64,000 nucleotides of DNA, taken from assembly GCF_900188115.1 (NCBI RefSeq), contig NZ_FZNW01000005.1, forward strand, positions 124,001-188,000. The letters run 5' to 3'. How positions within the stretch are numbered: the stretch's first letter is position 1; the number at the start of each line of letters is the position of its first letter. The position numbers and the translations under genes are program-made. The DNA is from Haloechinothrix alba (GTDB taxonomy: Bacteria > Actinomycetota > Actinomycetes > Mycobacteriales > Pseudonocardiaceae). Shown one piece after another: positions 25,382 through 33,125 of the stretch. The notes under the pieces were generated by a model. It did not search any database and was not told the DNA's origin. It saw nothing but the letters and a program-made list of their open reading frames with translations.

Positions 25382-25662
25382 GGCCTCTCTTCGTCGGTGA
25401 CGGGCCACCGCTCGACGATGTCTCGCAGCGGCGATGTGTCGAGGTCGTGGAACTTGTAGCGACCCTCGCGCCGGGAGTGGACGAGTCCGGCCTCTTCCAG
25501 AACGCCGAGGTGCTGAGAGATCGCCTGGCGGCTGGAGCCCGTCCCGTGCTTCATCGCCAGGCGGGCACACAGTTCGAAGAGTGTCTGCCCACTCCGGTCC
25601 TGCAGCTCGTCGAGAATCGCGCGGCGCGTCGGGTCGGCGAGAGCTTGGAACACGTCTCCCAC
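25378..25662 (-). CDS. ArsR family HTH regulator
   Basis: 94 residues from a GTG; an in-frame TGA immediately upstream rules out earlier starts. FQALADPTRRAILDELQDRSGQTLFELCARL, then SSRQAISQHLGVLEEAGLVHSRREGRYKFHDL (recognition helix and wing). No metal-site CxC. The VOC gene overlaps its end. A perfect 20-bp palindrome lies 12 bp upstream of the start, consistent with autoregulation. Confidence 0.88.
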   Translation of the reverse strand: MGDVFQALADPTRRAILDELQDRSGQTLFELCARLAMKHGTGSSRQAISQHLGVLEEAGLVHSRREGRYKFHDLDTSPLRDIVERWPVTDEERP

Positions 25663-25674
25663 TCACGAAACATT

Positions 25675-25694
25675 ATGCAAGTATCTACTTGCAT
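25675..25694. promoter_or_regulatory. ArsR operator palindrome
   Basis: ATGCAAGTA-TC-TACTTGCAT, a perfect 9-bp-arm inverted repeat directly upstream of the arsR-VOC unit, in an unusually AT-rich pocket. Confidence 0.7.
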
Positions 25695-25927
25695 GTCAAG
25701 CCACGTCGACAGCCGCCGCTACGGTCACGGGGTCTTTCACGGCACCACCGACGGGGAACGGTTCACGGGCGTGGAAGACGGTGGCGTGACCGTGACCGCG
25801 GCATTCCCGCGCTGCTCGGCGCTGGTCGCCAGAATCGAGAATCGCAGGTCAGAGACGATCTTGACGCCGCAACAGTATGTGACTCGCGTCACGTGATCAT
25901 CGAATTCACGGGGGTGTCGACGTTCGT

Positions 25928-25957
25928 GTTACCTCGTGTAACGTTACCTCAGGTAAC
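25928..25957. promoter_or_regulatory. Two abutting 15-bp palindromes upstream of the AurF-like gene
   Basis: GTTACCTCGTGTAAC (25928-25942) is immediately followed by GTTACCTCAGGTAAC (25943-25957). Each has GTTAC/GTAAC arms; the second is also symmetric through CCT/AGG. They lie 20 bp before the start codon, with GGGAGG between. The layout is typical of a dimer-pair repressor site (TetR class); no regulator gene is adjacent. Confidence 0.7.
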
Positions 25958-25977
25958 ACCATCGAAGGGAGGCGCTC

Positions 25978-26886
25978 ATGGTCGCCGTCGAGTCCGGGGT
26001 CGCCCCGCAGCAGGACCGAGACGACGTCGCTCGCAGGTTGCTGGACTCGTCCGAGACGCTGTCCTACGACCCCACCGAGGAGGTCGACTGGGACACGCCG
26101 CTCGACACGAGCTATCACGGCGCCAGCCCCGAGTGGAGCACCCTGTACGGGACGTCCTACTGGGACGAGATGTCGCCGGAGCAGCAGCGCGAGCTGACCC
26201 GCCAGGAAGCCGCCTCGGTCGCCAGCACCGGCATCTGGTTCGAGATGATCCTGCAGCAGATGGTGCTGCGCGACTTCTACGCCAAGGACCCGACCGACCC
26301 GTCCTTCCAGTGGGCACTGACCGAGATCGCCGACGAATGCCGGCACTCCATCATGTTCGCCCGGGGCGCGGCCAAGCTCGGCGCACCCGCCTACCGCCCG
26401 AACCGCGTCGTCGTCGAGCTCGGCAGGCTGTTCAAGTCCGTCGCGTTCGGCGAGTCCGCCTACGCCGCGATCCTGGTCGCCGAGGAAGTGCTCGACGTGA
26501 TGCAGCGGGACTGGATGCGTGACGAGCGCGTCGCACCGTTCGTGCGCACCATCAACAACATCCACGTCGTCGAAGAGTCCCGGCACATGAAGTTCGCCAG
26601 GGAGGAGACCAAGGCACGGCTGCAGGGATCCGGCAAGCTGCGCAGGCAGGTCGACGCCCTCGTCGTCGCGATCGCCTCCTACTTCATCGTCACCAGCATG
26701 GTGAACAAGAAGGTGTACGCCAACGCGGGGCTCGACTCCGAGCGCGCCGTTCGTGAGGCGAAGGCGAACGAGCACCACAAGTCGATGATGCGCTCGAGCT
26801 GCGCGGGGCTGATGGAGTTCCTCAACTCGGCCGGGCTGCTCACCAGGTCGGCGATGTGGTTCTACAAGCGAGCGAACCTGATCTGA
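25978..26886 (+). CDS. AurF-like diiron N-oxygenase family protein
   Basis: 302 residues of the AurF/diiron oxygenase family (PF11583). Probable iron ligands in the family order: E89 (GIWFEM), E120 and H123 (EIADECRHSIMF), E169 (LVAEEVLDVM), and H196, E200, H203 (HVVEESRHMKFAREE). The H-x3-E-x2-H spacing equals that of AurF H223-E227-H230. ATG 25978 follows GGGAGGCGCTC. The fprB-type gene begins 4 bp after its stop, giving the oxygenase an obvious electron source. Family members oxidise aryl-amines; in mycobacteria the homologous pair (Rv0885-fprB) has no settled substrate. Confidence 0.87.
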   Translation: MVAVESGVAPQQDRDDVARRLLDSSETLSYDPTEEVDWDTPLDTSYHGASPEWSTLYGTSYWDEMSPEQQRELTRQEAASVASTGIWFEMILQQMVLRDFYAKDPTDPSFQWALTEIADECRHSIMFARGAAKLGAPAYRPNRVVVELGRLFKSVAFGESAYAAILVAEEVLDVMQRDWMRDERVAPFVRTINNIHVVEESRHMKFAREETKARLQGSGKLRRQVDALVVAIASYFIVTSMVNKKVYANAGLDSERAVREAKANEHHKSMMRSSCAGLMEFLNSAGLLTRSAMWFYKRANLI

Positions 26887-26890
26887 GCCC

Positions 26891-28435
26891 ATGGCTTTCG
26901 CGATCACTCAGACCTGCTGCACCGATGCGACCTGCATCTCGGTCTGCCCGGTCAACTGCATCCACCCGACTCCGGACGAGCCGGACTTCGGCCTCACGGA
27001 GATGCTCTACATCGACCCGGAGGCGTGCATCGACTGCGGCGCCTGCGCGGACGCCTGCCCGGTCGACGCCATCTTCCCCGTCGAGGGCCTGACCGAGTCG
27101 CTGAAGCCCTACGCCGGGATCAATGCCGACTACTACGCGAACCGGGACCCGATCGCGGAAGCGGGCGATCCGAGCCCGAACTTCCACTCCTGGGACCAGC
27201 CGGTGTTCGACCGGGTCATCCCGGCCGACCTCCAGCCGCTCGACGTCGCCGTCGTCGGCACCGGGCCCGCGGGTATGTACGCGGTCGAGGACCTGCTCCT
27301 GCACACCAACGCCCGGGTCACCCTGATCGACCGGCTACCGCACGCGGGCGGCCTCATCCGGTACGGCGTCGCGCCAGACCACCAGTCCACCAAGAAGATC
27401 GGCGAGAACTTCGCCCGCTTCCACAACCACCCCCGGCTCCGGATGCGGCTGGGCGTCGAGATCGGCAAGGACGTCACGGTCGACGAGGTGGCCGCCCACC
27501 ACGACGCCGTGATCTACGCCGTCGGCGCATCGTCCGCGCGCGAACTCGGTATCCCCGGCGAGGACCTCACCGGCAGCGTCGCGGCGACGACCGTGGTGGC
27601 CTGGTACAACGGCCACCCGGACGTGCCAGGGGACGCCGTCGACCTCTCGTCCGAGCGTGTGGTCATCGTCGGCAACGGCAACGTCGCGCTCGACGCGGCG
27701 CGGATCCTGACCACCGACCCGAGCACGCTCGAAGGCACGACGATCTCGCAGGCCGCACTGGCACAGCTGAAGTCCAGCAAGGTGCGCGAGGTCGTGCTCC
27801 TCGGGCGGCGCGGACCCGAGGCCGCCGCGTACACCACGCCAGAGCTGCTCGCGCTCACCGAGCACGACGGCATCGAACTCACGGTGGACGCGCAGGACCC
27901 GGCAGTCGCCCAGGCGATCGACGGCGCGGGTGCCGACGACAAGGCACGGCTGCTCCAGGGCGTCACGCGCGAGGCCGTCGACTGGTCGGCCCCGCCCCGC
28001 CACGGGAAGCCTCGAATCGTGTTCCGTTTCAACTCCGCGCCCGCCGAGATCCTCGGTGACACGCAGGTTCGTGGGGTCCGTGCCACCGGCAGCGCAGGCG
28101 AAGTCGAGATCGCCGCGGGCCAGGTGATCCGCGCGATCGGCTACCGGGGCGCTCCGGTGGCAGGGCTACCGTTCGACGAGCAGGCCGGGACCATCCCGCA
28201 CTCGGGCGGGCGCGTGCAGGGGCGGCAGAACTCCTACGTGGTCGGCTGGATCAAGCGCGGCCCTTCGGGCGGCATCGGCGCGAACAGGGCATGCGCCAAG
28301 GAGACGGTCGGAACGCTCCTCGACGACGCCATCGCGGGAAACCTGCCCGAGCCCCGCCGCAAGCCCAAGAACTTCGTCAAGCTGGCCTCGCGCCGGGCCC
28401 GGCGCGCCGCACGCGCGGCCGGCGGACCCTCCTGA
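26891..28435 (+). CDS. fprB: Ferredoxin-NADP reductase with N-terminal ferredoxin domain (FprB-like)
   Basis: 514 residues. Residues 1-60 form a bacterial ferredoxin domain with two cluster motifs (CCTDATCISVCPVNC and CIDCGACADACPVDA). From about 115 there is an adrenodoxin-reductase-type FAD/NADP module: VAVVGTGPAGMYAVEDLL, LPHAGGLIRYGVAPDHQSTK, VIVGNGNVALDAARIL, LLGRRGPEAAAYT, and the C-terminal YVVGWIKRGPSGGIGANR that contacts FAD. It transfers electrons from NADPH through its own iron-sulfur centres, most probably to the diiron oxygenase encoded 4 bp upstream. Confidence 0.92.
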   Translation: MAFAITQTCCTDATCISVCPVNCIHPTPDEPDFGLTEMLYIDPEACIDCGACADACPVDAIFPVEGLTESLKPYAGINADYYANRDPIAEAGDPSPNFHSWDQPVFDRVIPADLQPLDVAVVGTGPAGMYAVEDLLLHTNARVTLIDRLPHAGGLIRYGVAPDHQSTKKIGENFARFHNHPRLRMRLGVEIGKDVTVDEVAAHHDAVIYAVGASSARELGIPGEDLTGSVAATTVVAWYNGHPDVPGDAVDLSSERVVIVGNGNVALDAARILTTDPSTLEGTTISQAALAQLKSSKVREVVLLGRRGPEAAAYTTPELLALTEHDGIELTVDAQDPAVAQAIDGAGADDKARLLQGVTREAVDWSAPPRHGKPRIVFRFNSAPAEILGDTQVRGVRATGSAGEVEIAAGQVIRAIGYRGAPVAGLPFDEQAGTIPHSGGRVQGRQNSYVVGWIKRGPSGGIGANRACAKETVGTLLDDAIAGNLPEPRRKPKNFVKLASRRARRAARAAGGPS

Positions 28436-28545
28436 TCCGGCGCTCCCACGACGGGGCGACCTGATGCGCGGTGGCGGTCGCGCGGCCACTCGCCGACGAT
28501 AGGTACGTTGGCACGCGGCACGCAGGCGAGTACGAGGGAGGCCGG

Positions 28546-29061
28546 ATGCACCGGATCAGTCTCGACGGGACCACCCCGCACGTGGCGGACGGCGGCTGGG
28601 TCGCCCCAGGGGTCTACCTCATCGGTGCCGTCGAGGTCGCCGCCGAGGCGAGTGTCTGGTACGGCTGCGTGCTACGCGCCGACAACGACCGCATCGTCCT
28701 CGGCCGGGAGAGCAACCTGCAGGACGGGTGCATGGTGCACGCCGACCCGGACCGGCCCGTCACCATCGGTTCCGGGGTCTCGGTCGGGCACGGTGCGGTG
28801 CTGCACGGCTGCACCATCGAGGACGACGTGCTCGTCGGCATGGGGGCGACCGTGCTCAACGGCGCACGGATCGGCTCCGGAAGCATCATCGCCGCGGGTG
28901 CTGTCGTACTCGAGAACACCGAGGTACCCGCCAACTCCCTGGTGGCCGGGGTTCCGGGCAAGGTGCGGCGCGAGACGAGCCAGGACGAGCGGGACCACAT
29001 CAGCGCAAACGCCCGGACGTACCTGCGGCACAAGGACACGCATTCCGCCGCGGTTGGCTGA
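28546..29061 (+). CDS. Gamma-carbonic anhydrase family protein
   Basis: 171 residues of left-handed beta-helix. Hexapeptide-like turns run from VYLIGAVEVAAEASVWYGC through IGSGVSVGHGAVLHGCTIED and VLVGMGATVLNGARIGSGSI. Zinc-type histidines sit at MVHAD, VGHG and LHGC as in gamma-CAs (YrdA/PaaY group). ATG 28546 has GAGGGAGG 5 bp before it and opens the beta-helix at the usual place. Whether it hydrates CO2 or has another role (thioesterase in PaaY) cannot be told. Single gene between fprB and a convergent reductase. Confidence 0.85.
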   Translation: MHRISLDGTTPHVADGGWVAPGVYLIGAVEVAAEASVWYGCVLRADNDRIVLGRESNLQDGCMVHADPDRPVTIGSGVSVGHGAVLHGCTIEDDVLVGMGATVLNGARIGSGSIIAAGAVVLENTEVPANSLVAGVPGKVRRETSQDERDHISANARTYLRHKDTHSAAVG

Positions 29062-29101
29062 CGCGGCGGAACGCACCCGGCAACGAGTCAGAAGCAGGCG
29101 C

Positions 29102-30508
29102 TCACAGCCCGTACTTCTCCAGCAGCCGCAGCCACACCTCGCTGACCGTGGGGAACGAGGGCACGGCGTGCCACAGCCTGTCGACGGGCACCTCCCCTGC
29201 CACGGCGACCGTGGCGGAGTGCAGCAGCTCGTCGGCGGCCGGGCCGGTGAACGTCGCGCCGAGCACCATCCGGCGGTCATCGTCGATGACCAGCTTGCTC
29301 GTGCCCGACAGGCCGGCGCCCTTGGTCACCGCACCGGCCACCGCTCCGGTGTCGTGCGTGACGGTCACGACCCGGTGGCCGCGCTCCCGTGCCGTGGCCT
29401 CGGTCAGCCCGACCGCGCCAACCAGCGGGGTCGTGAACACCACCCGCGGGGTGGCGTTGTGATCGGCGTGGGCGACGGCGCGCTTGCCTGCGATGACATC
29501 CCCGGCGACCCGTGCCTGGTACTTGCCCATGTGCGTCAGCAGGTTGCGGCCGTTGCAGTCCCCGACCGCGTACAACCAGTCCCCGTCGACCCCCAGCACG
29601 CGCAGCTGGTCGTCGGTGTGCACGTACTTGCCCGGCTCCAGGCCGACGGTCTCCAACCCGATGTCGTCGGTGATCGGGGCGCGGCCGACAGCGACCACGA
29701 GCTCGTCCGCCGTCACCTCGGCGCCGTCGCTGGTCGTCACCGTGACCGGCGCGTCGTCCGCGGGCCGGCGCACGCCGGTTGCCTGGGTGCCCGTGCGCAC
29801 GTCCACGCCGCTCTCCCGCAGGGCGTCGGCCAGCTCGGCGCCGACGAACGGCTCCTCGGGCCCCAGCAGCCGGTCGGCCATCTCGATCAACGTGACCTCC
29901 CGCGAACCCAGCGAGCGCCAAGCCTGGGCCATCTCCACGCCAACCACGCCGCCACCGAGGATCACCAGCCGTTCCGGGACCTCCTTGGCCGTGGTGATGT
30001 CCCTGCTGTCCCAGGTACGGGTCTCGCGCAACCCGTCGATCGGGGGCACGGCGGCACGGCTTCCCGTGGCCAGCACGACGGCACGCGTGGCACGGAGCCT
30101 GCTTGTGCCGCCACTCTCGTCGGTGACCTCGACCTCGCGCTCACCGACCAGCCGCCCGTGACCCCGGTAGAGAGCGATGCCCTCGCCGCGCACCCAGTCC
30201 TCCTGGCCCGAGTCGTCCCAGCCGGACGTCAGCTTGTCCCGGCGTCGCAACGCCTCCGCGGTGTCGATCTGGCCGGTGACCGCCTCCCTGGCGCCGGGAA
30301 CGCGCCGGACGGCGTCGAGCACCTCCCCCGGCCGTAGCAGGGCCTTGCTCGGCATGCACGCGTAGTAGGAGCACTCACCGCCGAGCAGGTGCTCCTCGAC
30401 CACCGCGGCCGAGAGCCCGTGCCCGACGGGGCGTGCGGCGGCGTTCTCCCCCACCGCACCGCCCCCGAGCACGATCACGTCGTACTCCGCGTCGCCGGCC
30501 TCGTTCAT
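29102..30508 (-). CDS. Pyridine nucleotide-disulfide oxidoreductase, class I (lipoamide dehydrogenase/mercuric reductase-like)
   Basis: 468 residues: FAD motif YDVIVLGGGAVGENAAA, redox-active disulfide GGECSYYACMPSKAL with the C-x4-C pair, NAD(P) motif LVILGGGVVGVEMAQAW, LYAVGDCNGRNLLTHMGKYQ, and a dimer-interface end HAVPSFPTVSEVWLRL holding the catalytic His-Glu pair. The ACMPSK (not NCVPSK or GCIPSK) variant and the lack of a pdh context suggest a broad-specificity reductase rather than true dihydrolipoyl dehydrogenase. AAAGGAGG precedes ATG 30508. Confidence 0.87.
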   Translation of the reverse strand: MNEAGDAEYDVIVLGGGAVGENAAARPVGHGLSAAVVEEHLLGGECSYYACMPSKALLRPGEVLDAVRRVPGAREAVTGQIDTAEALRRRDKLTSGWDDSGQEDWVRGEGIALYRGHGRLVGEREVEVTDESGGTSRLRATRAVVLATGSRAAVPPIDGLRETRTWDSRDITTAKEVPERLVILGGGVVGVEMAQAWRSLGSREVTLIEMADRLLGPEEPFVGAELADALRESGVDVRTGTQATGVRRPADDAPVTVTTSDGAEVTADELVVAVGRAPITDDIGLETVGLEPGKYVHTDDQLRVLGVDGDWLYAVGDCNGRNLLTHMGKYQARVAGDVIAGKRAVAHADHNATPRVVFTTPLVGAVGLTEATARERGHRVVTVTHDTGAVAGAVTKGAGLSGTSKLVIDDDRRMVLGATFTGPAADELLHSATVAVAGEVPVDRLWHAVPSFPTVSEVWLRLLEKYGL

Positions 30509-30603
30509 GGCATGCCTCCTTTCCTGGGGTCGTCCGTGGCCCACGCTGCATGCCGGGTAGCGGACCGCGCTGGAACCGCTACCCGGCATGCGCGTTACTA
30601 CCC

Positions 30604-30871
30604 TCAGCTTTCCAGGTCAGGAGCTGCGGGCAAGTCGGACTCGGTACCGACGAAGTGGTTGAAGTAGTTCGTCATGATGGTGCGGACGGTGTCGGCGGGT
30701 ATAGTCGGCGATCGTGCCTTCCGCCGCGGTGAAGGCGCTCAGCACCGCCGGGGAGTTGGCCATCTCGCCGAAGATGTTGAGCACACCACCGAACTTCTGG
30801 TGGAGTTCCTTGAGACTGTCGCGACTGGACTCCGGGGCGCTGTCCAACCCGTGAACCTGCACTCGAGGCAC
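30604..30871 (-). pseudogene. Carboxymuconolactone decarboxylase family pseudogene, core deleted
   Basis: From GTG 30871 (GGAGGAC just upstream) the frame reads RVQVHGLDSAPESSRDSLKE and KFGGVLNIFGEMANSPAVLS, the normal N-terminus of an AhpD/CMD-like protein. At AEGTIADY it jumps, one base out of frame, to TVRTIMTNYFNHFVGTESDL and PAAPDLES followed by TGA at 30604, the normal C-terminus. The middle of about 90-100 residues, including the CxxC of the peroxidase core, is missing. The remaining open frame runs on to 30617 in the wrong frame. Certainly non-functional as a CMD enzyme. Confidence 0.75.
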
Positions 30872-31021
30872 AGCGTCCTCCCTACGTTCGTCTCGATACC
30901 AGAGGCACCCGGAGGAACAGGGCACTCACGCGCGGCATTCCTGACCGCGCGCGACACGTCACGGGATGTACCTCTCATAAGGGATATATCCACACTCGAC
31001 AGCCCCGCGGGCGATGGCACG

Positions 31022-31486
31022 CTACCTGCGAACGCTACGCCGGCTGAAGCCGAACAGCACCAGCGCGGCGACGAGGCCGAAAATCATGTGGCCCATCAAG
31101 CTCATCCACTGGTCGGACTCCACGACGAAGACCATGTTGCTCATCTCGGGGTCGGCCGTGACGCTCAGCCACAGCGGCATCGCGATCAGGGCGCCGATCA
31201 CCCACCAGATCATCCCGTAGACGAGACCAGCCCCGAGTATCGACGCGATGCGGTCGGCGAAACCACCGGCGAGCAGGCCGAAGATCACCCCGATGACGGC
31301 GGAGTTGACCAGGTGCACGAGGAAGCCGACTCCGGCATTCTCCACACCGACAAGCATGCCCACCATGGGAAGCATGTCCATCATGGCCATCAGCATGCCG
31401 AATACCGCTCCGCCGACGAGACCGGCGACGGCGCCGTACCCCGCCTTGGCACCCACGGTCGGTCCGGCTTGCAGCTGTGTCGACAT
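31022..31486 (-). CDS. Small four-helix membrane protein, unknown function
   Basis: 154 residues, not assigned to a named family. Four hydrophobic segments: AVAGLVGGAVFGMLMAMMDM, LVNSAVIGVIFGLLAGGF, LVYGMIWWVIGALIAMPLWL and LMGHMIFGLVAALVLFGFSR. The loop before the last span is acidic (ADPEMSNMVFVVESDQ). The architecture resembles actinobacterial YqhR/YagU-like small integral proteins. ATG 31486 was selected because GGAGG lies 9 bp upstream. Flanked by a CMD relic and a 434-bp gap. Confidence 0.7.
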   Translation of the reverse strand: MSTQLQAGPTVGAKAGYGAVAGLVGGAVFGMLMAMMDMLPMVGMLVGVENAGVGFLVHLVNSAVIGVIFGLLAGGFADRIASILGAGLVYGMIWWVIGALIAMPLWLSVTADPEMSNMVFVVESDQWMSLMGHMIFGLVAALVLFGFSRRSVRR

Positions 31487-31920
31487 ATAGGAAACCTCCA
31501 AACTCAGTGCCACGTACCGGAATTCCCGCGAAACGTGACATCGCCCGTTCGAGCTACGTCGGTGTCAGCCGACACACGACGAAGCGGCGGCCGCTTCGGC
31601 CACCGACGACGCTCAGTCTGTAGTGCGAGATCTGCCCGTGGTGTCGTTGTGTCAGCGCAGTGACAATGCCTGGCGTTCCCGACCGGTGACCGCCCGCACC
31701 GCTCGGCGGGACTGTGCAGGTCCCGGCCGCGGCCACCGCGCCGACTCGAGGCGAAGCCCAACGGTAGCTGCCGGTGGTTACGGCGCCGTTCGCACAAATC
31801 GCAGTCGCTCTGTCAGCTCGCGAACAGAGCCCGTTACAGCGGATCACCGTAGCCGGTAACCAGTAGGAAAACGCATATCGACTACTCGACTTGTCGTGGG
31901 AAACCGGAGGGGAACCGACC
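31487..31920. other. 434-bp intergenic region
   Basis: No gene assigned. It contains a perfect dyad CGAAGCGGC-G-GCCGCTTCG at 31580-31598 and, nearer the next gene, spaced GTTAC...GTAAC arms in the 31830-31860 area. Promoters for the flanking divergent genes should lie here. Confidence 0.4.
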
Positions 31921-33093
31921 ATGCCGTCCATCGCACGTCCCTCCATACCGGCCGCCGCCGCACCCCACCGGAGCAGCCGCGAGCGGCACGCCGACGTGGT
32001 GCTGTCCGGCGGCGCGGGCGGCCCGTCCGCGGCAGTGGCACGTGACTCCGGGGCGGAACGGTGCGAACGCACCGCGAGGCCACCCCTTCCGGACAACCCG
32101 TGGTCCACACCATCCGAGGCCGTGCGGCTGGTCCTGCGCGGCCGCACAGCGCGCCAGGCGCTCCCGATCGCCGCCGTGGTCGGCACCATCCTGTCGGCAG
32201 TGAACCAGGGCTCGGTGATCGCCTCTGCCACGGCGACCGGCGACACATGGCTGAAGGTGGGGGTCAACTACGCGGTTCCCTACCTTGTCGCCAGCATCGG
32301 CTACCTGGCGGGCAGGAGGGTCACCGCGCAACGTGCACCGGACGCCTTGGAGTGGCAACGCTACGTCGCGGCATTCCACGACGAACGCCCCGCGGTCACC
32401 GAACGCCTGCTGGCCCGCGCCGACCACTCACCGTACGACTGGCTGACCGAGCCGCTGCACGGCACGTCCGGGCCGGTACTGGATCTGGCGTGCGGTTCGG
32501 CACCCACCCGTGACGTGCTCCCGCACGCTCGCTGGCTGGGGGTGGACAGCTCCGCCGGGGAGCTGGCCGCTGCCGCCCGTGCAGGCCGCGAGCCGGTACT
32601 CCGCGCCCGAGCCGACGCGCTGCCGCTGGGCACCGGCTCCGTCGACGCGGTCTGCGCCGCGCTGTGCTTCCCGCTGTTCGCACCGATCGGGCCCGTACTG
32701 GCCGAGATCCACCACGTGCTGCGCCCCGGGGGCACGCTCGTCGCCCTCGTCCCGTCCCGGCCGGCTCCACACCCGACCGGATGGCTCCGCTGGACAGGGC
32801 TCATGCGCGCGCTCGGCATCCGCAGCCAGCCGTGGCCCACTCCGGAAGCGCGCGACGGCCTCGGGACGATCCTGCGCGAGCACGGGTTCACGGTCGACTC
32901 CGAGCAGCGACGGGTGTTCACCCTCGATTTGTCCACACCGGATAGTGTGGAGCTACTGATCGACGGCCTCTACCTGCCCGGTCACGACGAGCGGCACATC
33001 GCCGATGCCAAGCGCAGGCTGGCGGGACGTGCCCGCCCCGGGCACCGTCTCCCCCTGCCGCTACGCAGGGTCGTGGCCCACCTGCCCGCGTGA
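31921..33093 (+). CDS. NrtS-like membrane domain fused to a SAM-dependent methyltransferase
   Basis: 390 residues from ATG 31921 (GGAGGGGAACC just upstream). Residues 1-60 are low-complexity. About 66-135 match the small two-span NrtS nitrate/nitrite transporter-like family: AVRLVLRGRTARQALPIAAV, VGTILSAVNQGSVI, then GDTWLKVGVNYAVPYLVASI. From about 145 begins a class I methyltransferase: motif I VLDLACGSAPT (186-196), LGVDSS (206-211), ALPLGTGSVDAVCAALCF and VLRPGGTLVALVPSR. The fusion would anchor a methyltransferase at the membrane. Substrate and any transport activity are unknown. Confidence 0.75.
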   Translation: MPSIARPSIPAAAAPHRSSRERHADVVLSGGAGGPSAAVARDSGAERCERTARPPLPDNPWSTPSEAVRLVLRGRTARQALPIAAVVGTILSAVNQGSVIASATATGDTWLKVGVNYAVPYLVASIGYLAGRRVTAQRAPDALEWQRYVAAFHDERPAVTERLLARADHSPYDWLTEPLHGTSGPVLDLACGSAPTRDVLPHARWLGVDSSAGELAAAARAGREPVLRARADALPLGTGSVDAVCAALCFPLFAPIGPVLAEIHHVLRPGGTLVALVPSRPAPHPTGWLRWTGLMRALGIRSQPWPTPEARDGLGTILREHGFTVDSEQRRVFTLDLSTPDSVELLIDGLYLPGHDERHIADAKRRLAGRARPGHRLPLPLRRVVAHLPA

Positions 33094-33125
33094 CCCCGGG
33101 CGACCGGGCAGGACAGTGTCGCCTC

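Noticed and set aside
25696-25896. Short plus-strand frame (MSSHVDSRRYGHG...)
   Set aside because: No ribosome site, no family resemblance; it lies in the promoter region between arsR and the AurF-like gene.
31580-31598. CGAAGCGGC-G-GCCGCTTCG dyad
   Set aside because: A loop of one base excludes a terminator, and it lies more than 90 bp from the 31486 start and over 300 bp from the 31921 start; kept only as a note in the gap entry.
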